This document shows positions 6,760 through 6,770 of a stretch of 6,770 bases of DNA, piece after piece (position 1 is the stretch's first letter; the number at the start of each line of letters is the position of its first letter). Origin of the DNA: Parabacteroides sp. (GTDB lineage: Bacteria > Bacteroidota > Bacteroidia > Bacteroidales > Tannerellaceae); NCBI GenBank assembly GCA_019411205.1, contig DXRF01000174.1:1-6770 (forward strand). The letters run 5' to 3'. The position numbers and the translations under genes were made by a program. The notes below the pieces were generated by a model. It saw nothing but the letters and a program-made list of their open reading frames with translations, made no database searches and was not told where the DNA came from.

Positions 6760-6770
6760 ATGAATAATGT
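6760..6770 (+). CDS. etfA: Probable start of electron transfer flavoprotein subunit alpha, cut by the window end
   Basis: Only ATG AAT AAT GT is visible, giving M-N-N and the first two bases of a fourth codon (any GTn gives Val). The call rests on position: it is the first ATG after etfB on the same strand, 48 bp downstream, with an A-rich leader (4743-like run AAAAAA at 6743-6748) and no terminator between. An etfB-etfA pair is the standard order, and EtfA proteins in Bacteroidales often begin M-N-N, from memory. The sequence itself is too short to prove the product. Confidence 0.6.

Noticed and set aside
1..6770. A mobile element, CRISPR array, tRNA or defence system
   Set aside because: All the sequence is accounted for by four ordinary chromosomal genes and short spacers. 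No transposase, spaced repeat array or cloverleaf is visible.

Overview
The window looks like chromosomal DNA of a gut-type Bacteroidota, most probably order Bacteroidales (Parabacteroides-like, though genus is only a guess from protein style). The support is: Bacteroides-type promoter elements (TTTG at -33 and TAnnTTTG at -7) instead of E. coli sigma70 boxes; A/T-rich leaders without Shine-Dalgarno sequences; a DUF4861-type exported protein; and an etfB-etfA order typical of this group.

Layout. 13-2865 (+): gcvP, the complete one-chain glycine decarboxylase P protein, ended by a strong rho-independent terminator (2878-2948). 2970-4343 (+): a membrane transporter with proton-dependent oligopeptide transporter (POT/PTR2) signatures but only about 12 predicted helices. 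4361-5599 (-): an exported DUF4861-type protein of unknown function that converges on the transporter with a 17-bp gap. The likely transporter terminator lies inside its 3' coding end. 5600-5805: divergent intergenic region with a very good promoter toward etfB and a weaker one toward the DUF4861 gene. 5806-6711 (+): etfB, electron transfer flavoprotein beta subunit. It is followed by a GAYAATT heptanucleotide repeat and by what is probably the start of etfA (from 6760), cut by the window end. No stretch above 300 bases lacks a gene.

How the genes work together. EtfB and the cut EtfA should form one flavoprotein carrying electrons to or from an acyl-CoA dehydrogenase-like partner. The FAD-site motif in EtfB is of the type seen in electron-bifurcating ETFs. 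GcvP works with GcvT, GcvH and a lipoamide dehydrogenase encoded elsewhere. The transporter and the DUF4861 protein show no visible functional tie to these. I see no mobile element, CRISPR array, RNA gene or defence island, and no convincing new multi-gene system. The points of interest are small: the unusual POT-like transporter, terminators overlapping neighbouring genes or promoters, the bifurcating-type EtfB, and the heptad repeat that supplies the etfB stop codon.
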